DNA from: Acidobacteriota bacterium | GTDB taxonomy: Bacteria; Acidobacteriota; Blastocatellia; Pyrinomonadales; Pyrinomonadaceae | Assembly: GCA_019639235.1 (NCBI GenBank) | Contig: JAHBSG010000008.1 | Coordinates: 1-64,000 of the forward strand | Length of the DNA stretch: 64,000 nucleotides | Direction of reading: 5' to 3' | In this document: one piece after another, positions 1 through 8,584 of the stretch | Numbering within the stretch: the stretch's first letter is position 1 | Layout of the letters: each line of letters starts with the position of its first letter | The notes under the pieces: generated by a model | What the model saw: only the letters and a program-made list of their open reading frames with translations | Database searches by the model: none | Told to the model about the DNA's origin: nothing | Translations under genes and position numbers: made by a program

Positions 1-333
1 CTGATCAACGTTAGCCAAAGTGGCCAGCTCGCAATGAAGGAAGTTTTTCAGATGTATTTGAAGCGAATCGAAAGAGATGAGGCGGGCTTGGCGCGCAAGC
101 TTTTTCCCTTCACCCGGGCAGCCACGCACGCCGAAGACCCAAAGATCGTCGCGATCAATCCGCGAATTGCATTCGGCAAACCGGTCATCGACGGAACCGG
201 CATCCCAACTTCAATAATTGCCGAACGATACAAGACAGGAGAATCAATAGCCGAGATTGCCCAAGACTACGGACGACAGCAAACTGAGATCGAAGAAGCG
301 ATCAGATGCGAATTCGAGCTCAAGGCCGCTTGA
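1..333 (+). CDS. DUF433 family antitoxin-like protein (5' end outside window)
   Basis: The reading frame is open from base 1 to the stop at 331-333, so the gene probably starts upstream of the window; an in-frame ATG at 34 would give only 99 residues. The C-terminal half has the DUF433 pattern: NPRIAFGKPVIDGTGIP, then the segment around IAERYKTGES and IAQDYG, then a helix containing EEAIRCE. DUF433 is a small winged-helix-like domain usually encoded beside a PIN-like DUF5615 protein, where it is thought to be the antitoxin. The next gene overlaps it and is of that type, which supports the reading. Toxin-antitoxin activity is inferred from context only. Confidence 0.75.
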   Translation: MINVSQSGQLAMKEVFQMYLKRIERDEAGLARKLFPFTRAATHAEDPKIVAINPRIAFGKPVIDGTGIPTSIIAERYKTGESIAEIAQDYGRQQTEIEEAIRCEFELKAA

Positions 334-721
334 GGCGCTTGAGATATTCGTTGATCGCTCACTCGGAAAAAAGATCGCTCTCCCATTGACCGAAGCGGGA
401 GCGGTCGTTCACCTGCACGACGACCATTTTGCCCAAAATACGGAAGATCAGATTTGGCTAACCGAGGTCGGGAAGCTGGGTTGGATTGTTTTGACAAAGG
501 ATCAGTGGATTAGAAGACGACCCATCGAGAGGGACGCATTTTTAAGTGCCGGTCTGAAGGTCTTTTGCTTTATGTCCGCTAGCATCCCGTTCTCAGAAAT
601 GGCTGATGCTATCGCGGTCGCACTGCCGAAGATAAAGAATCTTGCTGAGACCGAGCCGCCGCCGTTCATCGCCGGAATCTACAAAGACAGTTCCGTAAAA
701 CTTCTTATAACACGTCAATAG
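257..721 (+). CDS. DUF5615-like PIN-domain toxin candidate
   Basis: The protein opens its conserved part with IFVDRSLGKKIA, followed by a WLTEVGKLGWIVLTKDQ segment and a hydrophobic VFCFM strand. This is the layout of DUF5615/PIN-like proteins, with early Asp, mid-protein Lys-Asp and a Rossmann-like core. These are presumed RNases forming type II toxin-antitoxin pairs with DUF433 proteins. The ATG at 257 overlaps the upstream gene by 77 bases, and its first ~27 residues are only a second frame of the antitoxin gene. Family members normally begin right at the FVDRSLG strand, so the true start may be a non-ATG codon near 330-345; no good ribosome binding site is visible for either. The stop lies 25 bases from the convergent hydrolase gene. 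Confidence 0.6.
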   Translation: MPKTTDDSKLRSKKRSDANSSSRPLEALEIFVDRSLGKKIALPLTEAGAVVHLHDDHFAQNTEDQIWLTEVGKLGWIVLTKDQWIRRRPIERDAFLSAGLKVFCFMSASIPFSEMADAIAVALPKIKNLAETEPPPFIAGIYKDSSVKLLITRQ

Positions 722-745
722 TCACGCCGATGGGATCAGCGGGTT

Positions 746-1504
746 CTACCATTCGTGGTTTGCGGCGAAGTATTCCATCATCGCTTCGGCCCAGTCGGCG
801 TAGCCTTTTTCCGAGGGGTGAACGCCATCGGCAAAAAAGCCCTCGAGCTTCAGCTCCCGCGGCTGCGGGTAATAGAAAACGCGTTCCATCCCCGCGGTCA
901 GCTCGCGGACGTTCGCGTCGTGGGTTTTTGAGAGTTCCCAGAGGATTCCCTTGATCGGCTGCGGTATCGAGGTGGACATCCCGATCATCGGACAGTTTGA
1001 AAGAAAGGTGACCGGCCGGCTCGTCCGCTCGTGGAGCAGGCCGAGGAACTCGGTCATATCGCGGCGAAATTTCTTCGGGCTTGAGAGCTTCAGCACGTCG
1101 TTTCCGCCAAGGCCGACGAGTGCATAATCGAACCGCCGCTCGGGCACCTGCGGTAGGAGCTCGTCGATCGTCCGTCGCGTCGTAACGCCGCTTTTCCCGA
1201 CCACGTGCCATTCCACCGGCCGCCCGACATGGCGGCTCAGGTGCCGGGCGAACTGCCCGGTCAATGCCCGCTCATGATCGCGTGCCCCAAGCCCCGCGAC
1301 GGTCGATTCGCCGATCACCAGAAGGCTCACCGGCTCGGCGTCATTACTGCTGTCATTGATAACGCCGGTGTTCGGCCCGCCCGCCGGCGGCAGTACGCCG
1401 ATCCGCCACCGAGCATAAAGACCCTGGGCATAAAGCGCAGGCGAAACCGGCGCCAGAAGCACCGCTGCCGTCAGGTATTTCATTTGCCAACGATCAAGGC
1501 TCAT
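746..1504 (-). CDS. SGNH/GDSL-type hydrolase (lipase/esterase family), exported
   Basis: SGNH hydrolases are serine esterases acting on acyl or acetyl esters. All catalytic blocks are visible in this 252-residue protein. Block I is GESTVAG (a GES variant of GDS, nucleophile Ser at about 68), block III is GLGGNDV, and block V is DGVHPSEKG near the C-terminus with the catalytic Asp and His. A hydrophobic N-terminus ending in ALYAQG suggests a signal peptide or anchor. A second in-frame ATG (1483) immediately before this hydrophobic stretch is an alternative start; neither has a strong Shine-Dalgarno sequence. The gene is divergent from the lipoprotein gene at 1553. The substrate cannot be told from sequence. 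Confidence 0.85.
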   Translation of the reverse strand: MSLDRWQMKYLTAAVLLAPVSPALYAQGLYARWRIGVLPPAGGPNTGVINDSSNDAEPVSLLVIGESTVAGLGARDHERALTGQFARHLSRHVGRPVEWHVVGKSGVTTRRTIDELLPQVPERRFDYALVGLGGNDVLKLSSPKKFRRDMTEFLGLLHERTSRPVTFLSNCPMIGMSTSIPQPIKGILWELSKTHDANVRELTAGMERVFYYPQPRELKLEGFFADGVHPSEKGYADWAEAMMEYFAANHEW

Positions 1505-1552
1505 CGTCCAAAGCGCCCCGCGAGGCCGATATGATAAAATTTCGCGAGTCAG

Positions 1553-2263
1553 ATGAATTTGTCAAACGCGGCGAAAGCCTTACCTATATATACCGTCTTC
1601 TTTTTGTTGCTTAGTGCCTGTTCCGGCACGGGCGGCGGCAATTCCAATTCGTCCGCTTCGAGCGCGCAGACGGCGGGCGAATTTCCCTTCGAAATTTCCG
1701 AGCCGACGACCTATCAGGCAAAGATCGTGATGACCGCCGGCGAGACCGAACGGACGTCCTTCGTCGCCCGCAGCGGCGAGCTCCGCCGGACCGATCACCG
1801 CCTCGGCACTCCGCTCCAGCTTACGCTGATCTCCGGCGAGCGTGAGACCATCATCTTTCCCGCGATGAGCATCTACGCCGAAAGGGAATCGGGCTCGCCC
1901 GGTGAACATCTCGGTATGTCCGAGATCACGAGCTGGCTGCTCTCTCAGCGGAGCTTTGCCGAATTTGAAAGCCTCGGTAAGGAAGGCGGGCTCGATAAAT
2001 ACTCCGTCCGCATCGACCGCCGCGACGGCTCCGAGGCGATCGTCTTTTATGACCCTTCGCTCAAGATGCCGGTCCGCCACGAGTTCTACTCTGTCTCCGG
2101 CAGCGAACGCACGCTCCAAATGAAGACCGAGCTTCGCGAGGTCAAGCTTGAGGCCGACGCGTCGCTTTTCGCCCTTCCGCCCGATCTCAAAAAAGTGACC
2201 GAGCAAGAGCTTTACCGCCAGCTTCAGATGGCGATGGCCCGCGAAGCAAACCCGCAGCAATAG
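1553..2263 (+). CDS. putative lipoprotein, LolA/LolB-like fold possible
   Basis: A lipoprotein signal is clear: a hydrophobic stretch ending in the lipobox LSAC at about residues 20-23, followed by a Gly/Asn/Ser-rich linker. The mature domain of about 190 residues has alternating strand patterns (YQAKIVMTAGE, FVARSGELRRTD, IIFPAMSIYAERE, KYSVRIDRRDG, LKMPVRHEFYS). Such sheet-rich proteins with a MPVRHE-like strand often resemble the LolA/LolB or DUF4412 fold, but I do not recognise a named family. The gene ends 9 bases before the ABC exporter gene and is probably co-transcribed with it. A possible -10 element (TATGAT, 1530-1535) lies just upstream. Confidence 0.7.
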   Translation: MNLSNAAKALPIYTVFFLLLSACSGTGGGNSNSSASSAQTAGEFPFEISEPTTYQAKIVMTAGETERTSFVARSGELRRTDHRLGTPLQLTLISGERETIIFPAMSIYAERESGSPGEHLGMSEITSWLLSQRSFAEFESLGKEGGLDKYSVRIDRRDGSEAIVFYDPSLKMPVRHEFYSVSGSERTLQMKTELREVKLEADASLFALPPDLKKVTEQELYRQLQMAMAREANPQQ

Positions 2264-2272
2264 CCGCCCGCA

Positions 2273-4018
2273 ATGGAAGAGATCCGCAAATTTGCCCGCT
2301 ACTTCGGCCCCTACAAATGGCCGATCGCCGCCGGTATCTTTTTCATACTCTGCTCGATGAGCTTCGGGCTGATGGTGCCGTCGCTGGTCGGAATGGCCGT
2401 CGATGACCTCGGCTCGGGCGTTACATGGGAAAAGGCAATTTACTATCCGCTTATCATCCTCGGGGCCAACGGCATCAGCGGCATTTTTCTCTTCTGGCAG
2501 CGGCGGTTGCTGATCAACACTTCGCGGCACATCGAGTACGACATGCGGAGAGATTTTTACGCCTCGGTCGTCCATCAGCCGCTCGAATTTTTTCAGAACA
2601 CCCGCGTCGGCGACCTAATGGCCCGGGCGACCAACGACCTCGCGGCCGTCCGGCAGATCGTCGGCCCGATGATCCTTTATACTTTTCAGGCCGTCTTTGC
2701 ACTCGCGATCACGCTCCCGATACTCTTCAACATCTCCGTCAAGCTGACGCTCCTGATGCTCATTCCGCTGCCGCTCGTCTCGCTTACGGTCAAGTATCTC
2801 GGCCAGCAGATCCACGTCCGCTTTGAGAAGATACAGGAGTTCTTTTCCGACATCACCGCCCGTGCCCAGGAGAACATCTCCGGCGTCCGCGTCGTCCGGG
2901 CCTATGCCCGCGAAGAGACCGAGATCGCCGAGTTCGAGCGACTCAATGAAGAATACGCCACGCGCAACCTTCAGCTCGTTAAGTTCTCGGCGGCGATGCG
3001 GCCGCTGCTCTTCTTTTTCATCGGGCTCGGGTTCGTGATAATCGTCGCGGTCGGCGTCCCGATGGCCGTCCGGGGCGAGATAACGGCCGGCGACTTCACC
3101 GCCTTCATCCTCTACCTGCAGCGGATGATCTGGTACCTCATCGCCCTCGGCTACGTCGTCAATCTTTACCAACGCGGCACCGCCAGCCTCAAGCGCTTCA
3201 ACGCCGTTCTTGAGACCGAGCCGACCATCAAGGACGCACCCGCCGCGAAAGAGCAACCCCCGATCCGCGGCGGCATCGAGTTTCGCGATCTGACCTTCGG
3301 CTATAATGGCAAGCCCGTCGTCGCGGGTATCAGCCTCAAGATCGAGCCCGGGCAAACGGCGGCATTCGTCGGGCGAACGGGCAGCGGCAAATCGACGCTG
3401 CTCAACTTCATCCCGCGGCTGCTCGATGCGCCCGAAGGCACGCTCTTCATCGACGGCCGCCCGGCACGCGACTATCCGCTCGAGCAGCTCCGCCGGGCGA
3501 TCGGCTTTGTCCCGCAGGAGACGTTCCTCTTCTCCGACACGCTCGCCGCCAATATAGCGTTCGGCTCCGAGCAGGACGCCGAGAGACGGATCTCCATCGA
3601 AAAGGCGGCAGAGATCGCCGGCCTTGCCTCTGATGTCCGCGGCTTCCCGAACCAATACGAACAGCTCGTCGGCGAACGCGGCATCACGCTCTCCGGCGGG
3701 CAGAAACAGCGGACCGCCATCGCCCGTGCCGTCTATCGCGACCCAAGAATATTGATACTCGACGATTCGCTCTCGGCGGTTGATACACAGACCGAGGAGG
3801 CAATACTCCGTAATCTCCGCGACGTCCGCTCGGGCCGGACAACGCTCATCGCCTCGCACCGCATCTCGACCATCCGTGATGCCGACATTATCTGTGTGCT
3901 TGACCGCGGGCGTATAATCGAACGCGGTACCCACGAAGAGCTTCTTGCTCTCGGCGGCGAATATGCCGACCTCTATCAGCGGCAGCTCCTGCAGGAGGAG
4001 ATCGCCGCCACCGATTGA
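2273..4018 (+). CDS. ABC transporter, fused permease and ATPase (MsbA/YheI-type half exporter)
   Basis: This 581-residue half-transporter has an N-terminal six-helix exporter domain (residues ~15-310, helices around 17-40, 56-76, 133-155, 156-173, 243-265, 274-295) and a C-terminal nucleotide-binding domain. Walker A is GRTGSGKST (367-375), the Q-loop is VPQETFLF (~413), the signature is LSGGQ (473-477), and the H-loop His is in IASHR (~529). After Walker B (ILILD, 493-497) the usual catalytic Glu is replaced by Asp (LDDSLSAVD), a pattern seen in one half of heterodimeric exporters such as the YheI/YheH type. No partner ABC gene is adjacent. The transported substrate is unknown (lipids or drugs in the family). 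Confidence 0.93.
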   Translation: MEEIRKFARYFGPYKWPIAAGIFFILCSMSFGLMVPSLVGMAVDDLGSGVTWEKAIYYPLIILGANGISGIFLFWQRRLLINTSRHIEYDMRRDFYASVVHQPLEFFQNTRVGDLMARATNDLAAVRQIVGPMILYTFQAVFALAITLPILFNISVKLTLLMLIPLPLVSLTVKYLGQQIHVRFEKIQEFFSDITARAQENISGVRVVRAYAREETEIAEFERLNEEYATRNLQLVKFSAAMRPLLFFFIGLGFVIIVAVGVPMAVRGEITAGDFTAFILYLQRMIWYLIALGYVVNLYQRGTASLKRFNAVLETEPTIKDAPAAKEQPPIRGGIEFRDLTFGYNGKPVVAGISLKIEPGQTAAFVGRTGSGKSTLLNFIPRLLDAPEGTLFIDGRPARDYPLEQLRRAIGFVPQETFLFSDTLAANIAFGSEQDAERRISIEKAAEIAGLASDVRGFPNQYEQLVGERGITLSGGQKQRTAIARAVYRDPRILILDDSLSAVDTQTEEAILRNLRDVRSGRTTLIASHRISTIRDADIICVLDRGRIIERGTHEELLALGGEYADLYQRQLLQEEIAATD

Positions 4019-4023
4019 TCGCT

Positions 4024-4470
4024 ATGCAGCACGATACGACCGAAGTTGACGCCCGTTTCCGGACGATGATGATCCTCTGGCTTGTGCTCCTGATGTCTCA
4101 GGTGATGTTCTTCGGGATGGTCTTCGTTATCCGTCCGGACATTATGAACCCGCCGATCCAGCCGATGCTTGGCGAAAATCCGCTGCTCGTTCTGCTCTTC
4201 GGCATCCTCGCGTTTATGAACATCGCCGTCTCGTTCTTCCTGCGAAAGCGGGCACAGGAACAGGCCATTCTCGAACGCAAGATGAGCTACGTCCAGACCG
4301 GGCTCATCATCGCCTGCGCCGTCTGCGAATCGATCTCGCTGATGGGCTTCGTCCTAGCCATCGCATTCGGCTACCAATACTTCTTTTTCTGGTTCATCAT
4401 CGGCATCATCGGCATCTTCATGCACTTCCCCCGCCGCCAGCACCTCCTCGAAGCCATCTACGGGAAGTAA
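4024..4470 (+). CDS. small membrane protein, four predicted helices
   Basis: The protein is about 148 residues with four hydrophobic segments: one beginning MMILWLVLLMSQVMFFGM, a second near LLVLLFGILAFMNIAVSF, a third near GLIIACAVCESISLMGFV, and a fourth FFWFIIGIIGIFMHF. An RKR-rich cytoplasmic loop lies between helices 2 and 3. A TTG at 4015, overlapping the ABC gene stop, is an alternative start; ATG at 4024 is preferred because the ABC gene then simply precedes it. A GGAGGAG motif lies at 3994-4000, rather far from either. I do not recognise the family. Close coupling to the ABC exporter suggests co-expression, nothing more specific. Confidence 0.75.
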   Translation: MQHDTTEVDARFRTMMILWLVLLMSQVMFFGMVFVIRPDIMNPPIQPMLGENPLLVLLFGILAFMNIAVSFFLRKRAQEQAILERKMSYVQTGLIIACAVCESISLMGFVLAIAFGYQYFFFWFIIGIIGIFMHFPRRQHLLEAIYGK

Positions 4471-4535
4471 AAGCTGCGGAAGTTCCGTGAGTTGCCGCCA
4501 ATGCAGAGGCCCGCACGTTAGTAAGGGCGTTTCAT

Positions 4536-4662
4536 TCAATGCGGATTTCGGAATGCGGAATCTGGAATACGGAAGCCCGGCGGTGTCAGAGGCCCGACCC
4601 CAAGCGAGGGCTCATCTAAATGCAGGATTTGAGATCCGGAATCTGATATCCAACTACTGACA
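4536..4662 (+). repeat. short imperfect direct repeats (GGAATNTGGAATNCGGA-like) in intergenic DNA
   Basis: The 268-base gap between the two small membrane-protein genes contains clustered imperfect copies of a motif such as CGGAATGCGGAATCTGGAA, and a second cluster reading GAGATCCGGAATCTGATATC. No reading frame of note is present. It looks like non-coding simple-sequence expansion. Confidence 0.45.
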
Positions 4663-4712
4663 CCTGACTATTGCCCCGCAGCTCCGCTGCTGCCGCTCGG
4701 AGCAAGCTGAGC

Positions 4713-4718
4713 TATAAT
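4713..4718 (+). promoter_or_regulatory. candidate -10 element TATAAT
   Basis: A perfect TATAAT lies 20 bases upstream of the ATG at 4739, and AAAGGGAG (4727-4734) sits in ribosome-binding position. No good -35 hexamer is found 16-18 bases upstream. Confidence 0.4.
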
Positions 4719-4738
4719 GTTGTCGAAAGGGAGATCAT

Positions 4739-5065
4739 ATGCAGGATATCCTATATTATGTATCGCTGATCTTGATCGCGGTTAATGTGCTATGGGCGGC
4801 CATTATGATCCCGGTGAATTTCTATGGCCTTTTCCGCGGCCGGAATGTCGCACGCTGGCTGGCCGACTCGGCTTACGAAAAGCTGTTTCGAATCCTTGTC
4901 CACATCTTCACCATTCTTCTCTGCACAACGCTTTACGTCCACCTTGAACGGACCGAAATTTCGACCATTCTGACATCGCTAACCCTTTTCGTTTACAGCT
5001 CGATCGAGCACTACGCCGTACGCTACTTCATGGCCATTCCGGACCGCGACGATCCGATCATATAA
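4739..5065 (+). CDS. small membrane protein, three predicted helices
   Basis: This 108-residue protein starts with a hydrophobic segment (ILYYVSLILIAVNVLWAAIM), has a charged FRGRNVARWL loop, then two more hydrophobic segments around ILVHIFTILLCTTLYVHL and ILTSLTLFVYSSIEHYAV. The start is supported by AAAGGGAG five to twelve bases upstream and a TATAAT element. No family is recognised. It is convergent with the kinase-TPR gene that ends 28 bases away. Confidence 0.7.
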   Translation: MQDILYYVSLILIAVNVLWAAIMIPVNFYGLFRGRNVARWLADSAYEKLFRILVHIFTILLCTTLYVHLERTEISTILTSLTLFVYSSIEHYAVRYFMAIPDRDDPII

Positions 5066-5093
5066 ACCAAACCCTCCGCTGTGCGATTGGTGA

Positions 5094-7757
5094 TCATTGG
5101 ACCGGCAATCCGTCGAGCATTGTTTTGACAAAAACGGCATCCGGGTGGCTTGCTCCCTTCGACCTGCTCAGCGTCTCGAACGCAGAAGCCAGGTCGTCGC
5201 GGGCTTCCGCATATCTATTTTGCGCTGCTAAGTTCTTGCCGAGCATTGCTCTTGCGATCGCGGTGTGGGCATTCGGCTGTTTCGCCTTTGCGGTCATGGC
5301 GTCCAATGCGGCACGAAGTTCGATCTCGCCTTCCTTTAGCTGGTTCCGGCGCGTGTATAGATCTCCGCGAAGCATACGCGCCGTTAACGTAACGGCATTA
5401 CCGTTCGGGAAGACTTCCTTTCCAACAGCCTGGCTTTCATCAAGCAACCGGTCCGCCGTAGCAAGATCTTCTTTGGCTAGATAGACCTTTATCAAGTGGT
5501 TCGCGATATCGAGAGTGTAAATGCTGCGTTCGCCGAGACTCGCGAGCGAGATGCCGTGCGCCTGCTGCAGGAGTTTCTCCGCACGCTGCAGGTCGTCCCT
5601 CATCAGGGCTACCAAACCGAGTTCGCGAAGAAAGTTTGCACCGTCGGTGTTCTCGATCGATCCACGTGAGCGGACCTCTTCAAGTGCCTGTTCTAGATAT
5701 CCTTCGGCCTTTTCCAGTTGTCCGAGGCCGCTGTAAGCCGTTCCAAGATTTCCGAGCAGAACCGGAACCATGCGGCGGTCGTCGCCTTCGAAAGTTGTCG
5801 CCAGACTCAGCGCCTCTTCGTACATTTTCGCTGCGTTTGCGAAATCGCCTTCAAGAAGAATGATATTGCCGAGACCCGAAACTGAGCCTGCCAGAAACAC
5901 CTTTGTTTCTTCATGCTCGCCCAGGCGGGGCCTAAGATATTCAACCGCCCGGCGATACTCATTCCCCGCCTCAGAAAACTGCCCCTGAACGTACAGCTGG
6001 TTCGCGAGATGTCCGCGGAAATGCATTGACCGCACGTTCTCGGTCCCGTAAAGACTGTCGTAGTTCGCGATCGCCTGCCGCATCATCCGCTCAGCCGTTT
6101 TGTAGTCGCCCTTGCCCATGTAGGCTTTGCCGAGAATGAAATAGATCTCGGCCTGCACCTCGGGCTTATCGGCAAGCTTCGTTTCCGCATTCTGCGCGGC
6201 GAGGTCCATCGCCTCGGCAACGGTCGCTTGGCTCTTTCGTTCCGGGTTTGGCGAATGCCAGAACGGGTTGGCGAAGTTGAGAATGCTGCCGACAAAGTCG
6301 AGCGCTTCCTTTTTCTTCTCAGCTTCCAACCGGGCGCGTTCGGCTTCGATCTGGGTCTGTCTGGCTTGCCAGAGCGTCGCTCCGAGACCGACGACAACTG
6401 CAAGCAGAAGCAGAAGCCCGGCACCGGCGACCACAGCATGACGCCGCACAAACTTTCCCGTTCTGTACGCGACCGAGTCCGGCCTCGCCATTACCGGAAG
6501 GCCTTTAAGATGCCGGTCAATGTCGTCGGCAAAGGCCTCTACCGACGAATACCGGCGTTCGGGCTTCTTGCTAACGGCCTTGAGAATTATGGTGTCGAGA
6601 TCGCCCTTCAGCTGATGCCACTTTACCGGGTGACCCGGCTCGGCGGTTTTCGATGCGGCTGACGCGGACGTGTGTTCGCCGGCCGGTGCGGTCGGCGGGT
6701 GTTTCTCGGAGCCCACGGAGAATCGTCCTTCCCCCGATCTCGCCCTTCCGGTTCGCGCGGCTTCGGATGGAGTCGCCGGGGTTTCTTCAATGATAGCCGA
6801 ATAGATCGCCTTCAGGTCGTCTTCCTTTGCCGCAAACGGCCGCACGCCCGAAACCAGTTCGTAAAGCACGACCCCGAGTGAATAAATATCCGTGGCGGTC
6901 GTTACGCTTTCCCGCTTCAACTGCTCGGGTGATGCATAGGACGGCGTCATCACGCCCATGCGTGTGACCGTCGCAATGTCGGCGTTGTCGCTTTCGTCGC
7001 TGAGTATTTTCGATATGCCGAAGTCGAGCAGCTTCGGCGTACCATTCCTATCAACAAGTATGTTCGAGGGTTTCAGATCACGGTGTACGACCAGATTACG
7101 GTGAGCATAGCCGACCGCCCGGCAGATGCCGACGAACATCTTCAGGCGTTCTTCAAGGCCTAGCGAATTGCGGTTGCAATACTCATCGATCGGCATGCCG
7201 TCCACGTACTCGATCGCTAAATAGGGGATGCCGTCTTCCGAGGTCCCGGCGTTTAGCAGCCGCGCGATCGAAGGATGCTCAAGCGAGGCAAGTATCTCAC
7301 GCTCTTTTCCGAACCTTGCCCTGAGCGCGGCCGTATTCAACTCGCGTTTCAGCAGTTTCAACGCGACCTTTTGGTCCAGTTTTCCGTCCTGCCGCTCGGC
7401 AAGGAAGACGGCGCCCATGCCGCCCGTTCCGAGCTCGCCGGTTATCCGGTAAACGTCGACTATCTGGCCGATCGCTCGTCCGCTATCCGGGTCAAAAAAA
7501 TCCTTTGAGAACTGGATGGCGGCCAGATTGAATGAGTCTGCCGCATCCTCCTCGAAGCTCAGAAGCTGCTCGACCTCTCTCCTTACCTCGTCCCTGAGGC
7601 CGGCATTGTCGAGAAACCGGGCACGCTCCGATCGGTCAAGGCCGATCAGCTCTTCGAGGATCTCGTCGACTTTGTTTAGGTCACTTCCCGACATTGAACG
7701 TCTCGCTTCACTGGCTTTCCTGTCCGATATGTGCGAACGGTAGTCATAACACGCCAT
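5094..7757 (-). CDS. Ser/Thr protein kinase with transmembrane segment and TPR repeats (PknB-like)
   Basis: A Hanks-type kinase domain occupies roughly residues 100-420: glycine loop GTGGMG (110-115), catalytic Lys in VALKLLK (~134), HRDLKPSN (225-232), DFG (245-247), and an activation segment ending SPEQL. A low-complexity insert (~330-375) precedes the domain end. A transmembrane helix follows (AVVAGAGLLLLLAVVVG), then about 390 residues of tetratricopeptide repeats, presumably extracytoplasmic. The first ~60 residues are a charged helical region usual before such kinases. The start at 7757 has AGGAA a few bases upstream and follows the sigma-factor stop by 13 bases; ATG 7694 is the alternative. 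The pairing with an ECF sigma factor suggests a shared signalling unit. Confidence 0.92.
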   Translation of the reverse strand: MACYDYRSHISDRKASEARRSMSGSDLNKVDEILEELIGLDRSERARFLDNAGLRDEVRREVEQLLSFEEDAADSFNLAAIQFSKDFFDPDSGRAIGQIVDVYRITGELGTGGMGAVFLAERQDGKLDQKVALKLLKRELNTAALRARFGKEREILASLEHPSIARLLNAGTSEDGIPYLAIEYVDGMPIDEYCNRNSLGLEERLKMFVGICRAVGYAHRNLVVHRDLKPSNILVDRNGTPKLLDFGISKILSDESDNADIATVTRMGVMTPSYASPEQLKRESVTTATDIYSLGVVLYELVSGVRPFAAKEDDLKAIYSAIIEETPATPSEAARTGRARSGEGRFSVGSEKHPPTAPAGEHTSASAASKTAEPGHPVKWHQLKGDLDTIILKAVSKKPERRYSSVEAFADDIDRHLKGLPVMARPDSVAYRTGKFVRRHAVVAGAGLLLLLAVVVGLGATLWQARQTQIEAERARLEAEKKKEALDFVGSILNFANPFWHSPNPERKSQATVAEAMDLAAQNAETKLADKPEVQAEIYFILGKAYMGKGDYKTAERMMRQAIANYDSLYGTENVRSMHFRGHLANQLYVQGQFSEAGNEYRRAVEYLRPRLGEHEETKVFLAGSVSGLGNIILLEGDFANAAKMYEEALSLATTFEGDDRRMVPVLLGNLGTAYSGLGQLEKAEGYLEQALEEVRSRGSIENTDGANFLRELGLVALMRDDLQRAEKLLQQAHGISLASLGERSIYTLDIANHLIKVYLAKEDLATADRLLDESQAVGKEVFPNGNAVTLTARMLRGDLYTRRNQLKEGEIELRAALDAMTAKAKQPNAHTAIARAMLGKNLAAQNRYAEARDDLASAFETLSRSKGASHPDAVFVKTMLDGLPVQ

Positions 7758-7770
7758 AGCGTTCCTGCGT

Positions 7771-8337
7771 TTACTGCTGCAACGCCCTGTAAAGCCACAG
7801 CCGGGCCGCACCCCATTTTCTAACGACTGACCTTACGCTGATACCTAGTGCCTCTGCGATCTCTTCGTTGCTCAGTCCGCCAAAAAAGCGCATCTCAACG
7901 ATCTTTGCCTGCTCGGGGTTGATCTTCGCAAGTTCTTCGAGCGCCTCATCCAGGGCCAAAAGGGACTCGGCTCGCTGCTCGACCGGCACTTGGACATCGT
8001 CGAGGGAAAAGTGGATCGGACTGTTTCCGCGTTTCGCGGCTGCTCGCGTTCTAGCGTGCTGAACGAGTATCTGACGCATTAGCAGAGAAGCGATGCCAAA
8101 GAAATGACTTCGATTCTTCCAGTCGATGCCTGACTGTTTGCTGATCTGCATGAAGGCCTCATGCACCAGAGCGGTCGCCTGCAGCGTGTGGCCATCACGT
8201 TCACGCGACATAAGCCCACGGGCCTGCCGTCTTAGCTCGTCGTAAACGTATGGCATCAGACGCTCCTTAGCGTCCTCATTTCCGTCGTTCCATTCCTGAA
8301 GTATCTGAGTGATCTCGGTTGGGCTTTTTTCGATCAT
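7771..8337 (-). CDS. ECF-type RNA polymerase sigma factor (TIGR02999-like)
   Basis: The 188-residue protein has region 2 (RLMPYVYDELRRQARG, TLQATALVHEAFMQI, WKNRSHFFGIAS) and region 4 (LAKINPEQAKIVEMRFFGG, followed by the helix-turn-helix LSNEEIAEALGISVRSV). The TALVHEAF and HFFGIA signatures are those of the ECF group commonly found in Acidobacteria and Planctomycetes next to Ser/Thr kinase-TPR genes. No anti-sigma factor gene is adjacent, so phosphorylation by the downstream kinase is a plausible control mechanism; this is inference. The gene precedes the kinase gene by 13 bases in the same operon and is divergent from the secreted protein at 8585. Confidence 0.92.
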   Translation of the reverse strand: MIEKSPTEITQILQEWNDGNEDAKERLMPYVYDELRRQARGLMSRERDGHTLQATALVHEAFMQISKQSGIDWKNRSHFFGIASLLMRQILVQHARTRAAAKRGNSPIHFSLDDVQVPVEQRAESLLALDEALEELAKINPEQAKIVEMRFFGGLSNEEIAEALGISVRSVVRKWGAARLWLYRALQQ

Positions 8338-8415
8338 CAGCAGTGACTCGGTCAGTTAGAACCTGACGGCTGGGAACCCATTTAGGCAGCCGTCCGTGAA
8401 GTTGATTCCTGATTT

Positions 8416-8436
8416 CCGAATTCTCGCAGAATTCGG
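8416..8436. promoter_or_regulatory. inverted repeat CCGAATTCT-CGC-AGAATTCGG
   Basis: A perfect 9-base dyad with a 3-base spacer lies in the 247-base intergenic region between the sigma-factor gene (minus) and the secreted protein gene (plus). It could be an operator for either divergent gene. Function is inferred from symmetry and location. Confidence 0.45.
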
Positions 8437-8461
8437 GAACGTCCGCAAGATTGTCATATGA

Positions 8462-8497
8462 CGGCGAAAATACCGTACGTTCGCCGGTAACTAATTT
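8462..8497 (+). promoter_or_regulatory. hairpin CGGCGAA/TTCGCCG followed by a T8 tract
   Basis: A 7-base stem (8462-8468 with 8480-8486, 11-base loop) is followed eight bases later by a run of T. It lies about 90 bases before the secreted protein start and could be a leader structure. The stem-to-T spacing is too long for a typical intrinsic terminator. Confidence 0.3.
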
Positions 8498-8584
8498 TTT
8501 TTGTAGTGCTTGGCGTGTCTCGCCGCCGCTTTACACATACAACGATACGGAACAACAGATCGGCAGCCGAATCAGGAGAAGATA

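Noticed and set aside
1580..2575. 331-residue open frame on the minus strand over the lipoprotein and the start of the ABC exporter gene
   Set aside because: It is antisense to two clearly coding genes with recognisable domains; its own product is Arg/His/Ala-rich and matches no fold. High GC gives such shadows.
2615..3934. 439-residue open frame antisense to the ABC exporter
   Set aside because: The plus strand has intact Walker A, LSGGQ and Walker B motifs; the antisense protein has no motif and is full of Asp/Arg.
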